This document shows positions 6,555-6,671 of a DNA stretch of 6,671 bases, one piece after another. This DNA is from Geobacter sp. UBA6151. Its GTDB lineage: Bacteria > Desulfobacterota > Desulfuromonadia > Geobacterales > Pseudopelobacteraceae. The translations under genes were made by a program, and so were the position numbers. The notes under the pieces were generated by a model. That model saw nothing but the letters and a program-made list of their open reading frames with translations. It did not search any database and was not told the origin of the DNA. The number at the start of each line of letters is the position of its first letter. Within the stretch, counting starts at the first letter, position 1. Where the stretch lies: positions 1-6,671 of the forward strand of contig DIUT01000052.1 of assembly GCA_002423105.1 (NCBI GenBank), given 5' to 3'.

Positions 6555-6671
6555 TCAGGTGGTGCGGCGTGAACCGGCTTCCATGGATAGCTTACCCGCT
6601 GCGATCTCGCGTAGCGCCGTCACCACATAGCGGTTGTTTTTCTGGGCAACCATGGGCTGTGCGCCTTTGTA
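6555..6671 (-). CDS. rpoZ: DNA-directed RNA polymerase omega subunit, C-terminal part
   Basis: The last 38 codons plus TGA of a gene that runs off the right edge of the window. The peptide YKGAQPMVAQKNNRYVVTALREIAAGKLSMEAGSRRTT matches the C-terminal part of omega, including the conserved N/K-x-x-V-x-ALREI-A-GK helix. Omega binds the beta-prime subunit, helps RNA polymerase assembly and forms part of a (p)ppGpp binding site in E. coli. Its position just upstream of the RelA/SpoT homologue repeats the rpoZ-spoT arrangement of many proteobacteria, which supports the call despite the short length. The N-terminal part is outside the window. Confidence 0.88.
   Translation of the reverse strand, partial: YKGAQPMVAQKNNRYVVTALREIAAGKLSMEAGSRRTT

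Overview
This 6.7 kb window looks like ordinary chromosomal backbone from a Deltaproteobacterium (Desulfobacterota), most likely a Geobacter/Desulfuromonadales-type organism. That placement is an inference from the rpoZ, long RelA/SpoT, RidA gene order, the protein sequences and the moderately high GC of the right-hand 5 kb. It was not checked by a search. At the left edge the backbone meets what appears to be the end of an integrated mobile element.

Layout from left to right: (1) 1-1364 holds a phage/island-type tyrosine integrase on the + strand, visibly more A-rich than the rest. Its stop codon touches the 3' CCA end of a tRNA gene. (2) 1365-1439 is a tRNA-Gly (anticodon CCC) on the - strand with a very good sigma-70 promoter at 1456-1484. 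An apparent terminator for this leftward transcript (1271-1319) lies antisense inside the integrase tail. (3) 1498-2880 is threonine synthase (thrC, -), preceded by an extended -10 promoter. (4) 2946-3542 is a membrane-anchored YdcF/DUF218 protein (-). (5) 3622-3813 is ribosomal protein L28 (rpmB, +), transcribed divergently from the YdcF gene. It is separated from the next gene by a near-ideal two-way terminator. (6) 3889-4263 (ridA) and 4304-6454 (bifunctional (p)ppGpp synthetase/hydrolase) form a leftward operon. (7) 6555-6671 is the 3' end of rpoZ (RNA polymerase omega, -), followed by a strong terminator before the rel gene.

Functionally, the right half is a conserved housekeeping cluster around the stringent response: omega subunit, Rel/SpoT alarmone enzyme, RidA and a ribosomal protein. 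The middle holds a threonine biosynthesis gene and a cell-envelope protein. No gap longer than 300 bases lacks a gene. I see no clear novel system. The most interesting spot is the integrase/tRNA junction, where about 90 bp serve as the integrase C-terminal tail, probable attachment-site flank and probable terminator for the host tRNA. The integrase also appears to lack the first catalytic arginine of its family.
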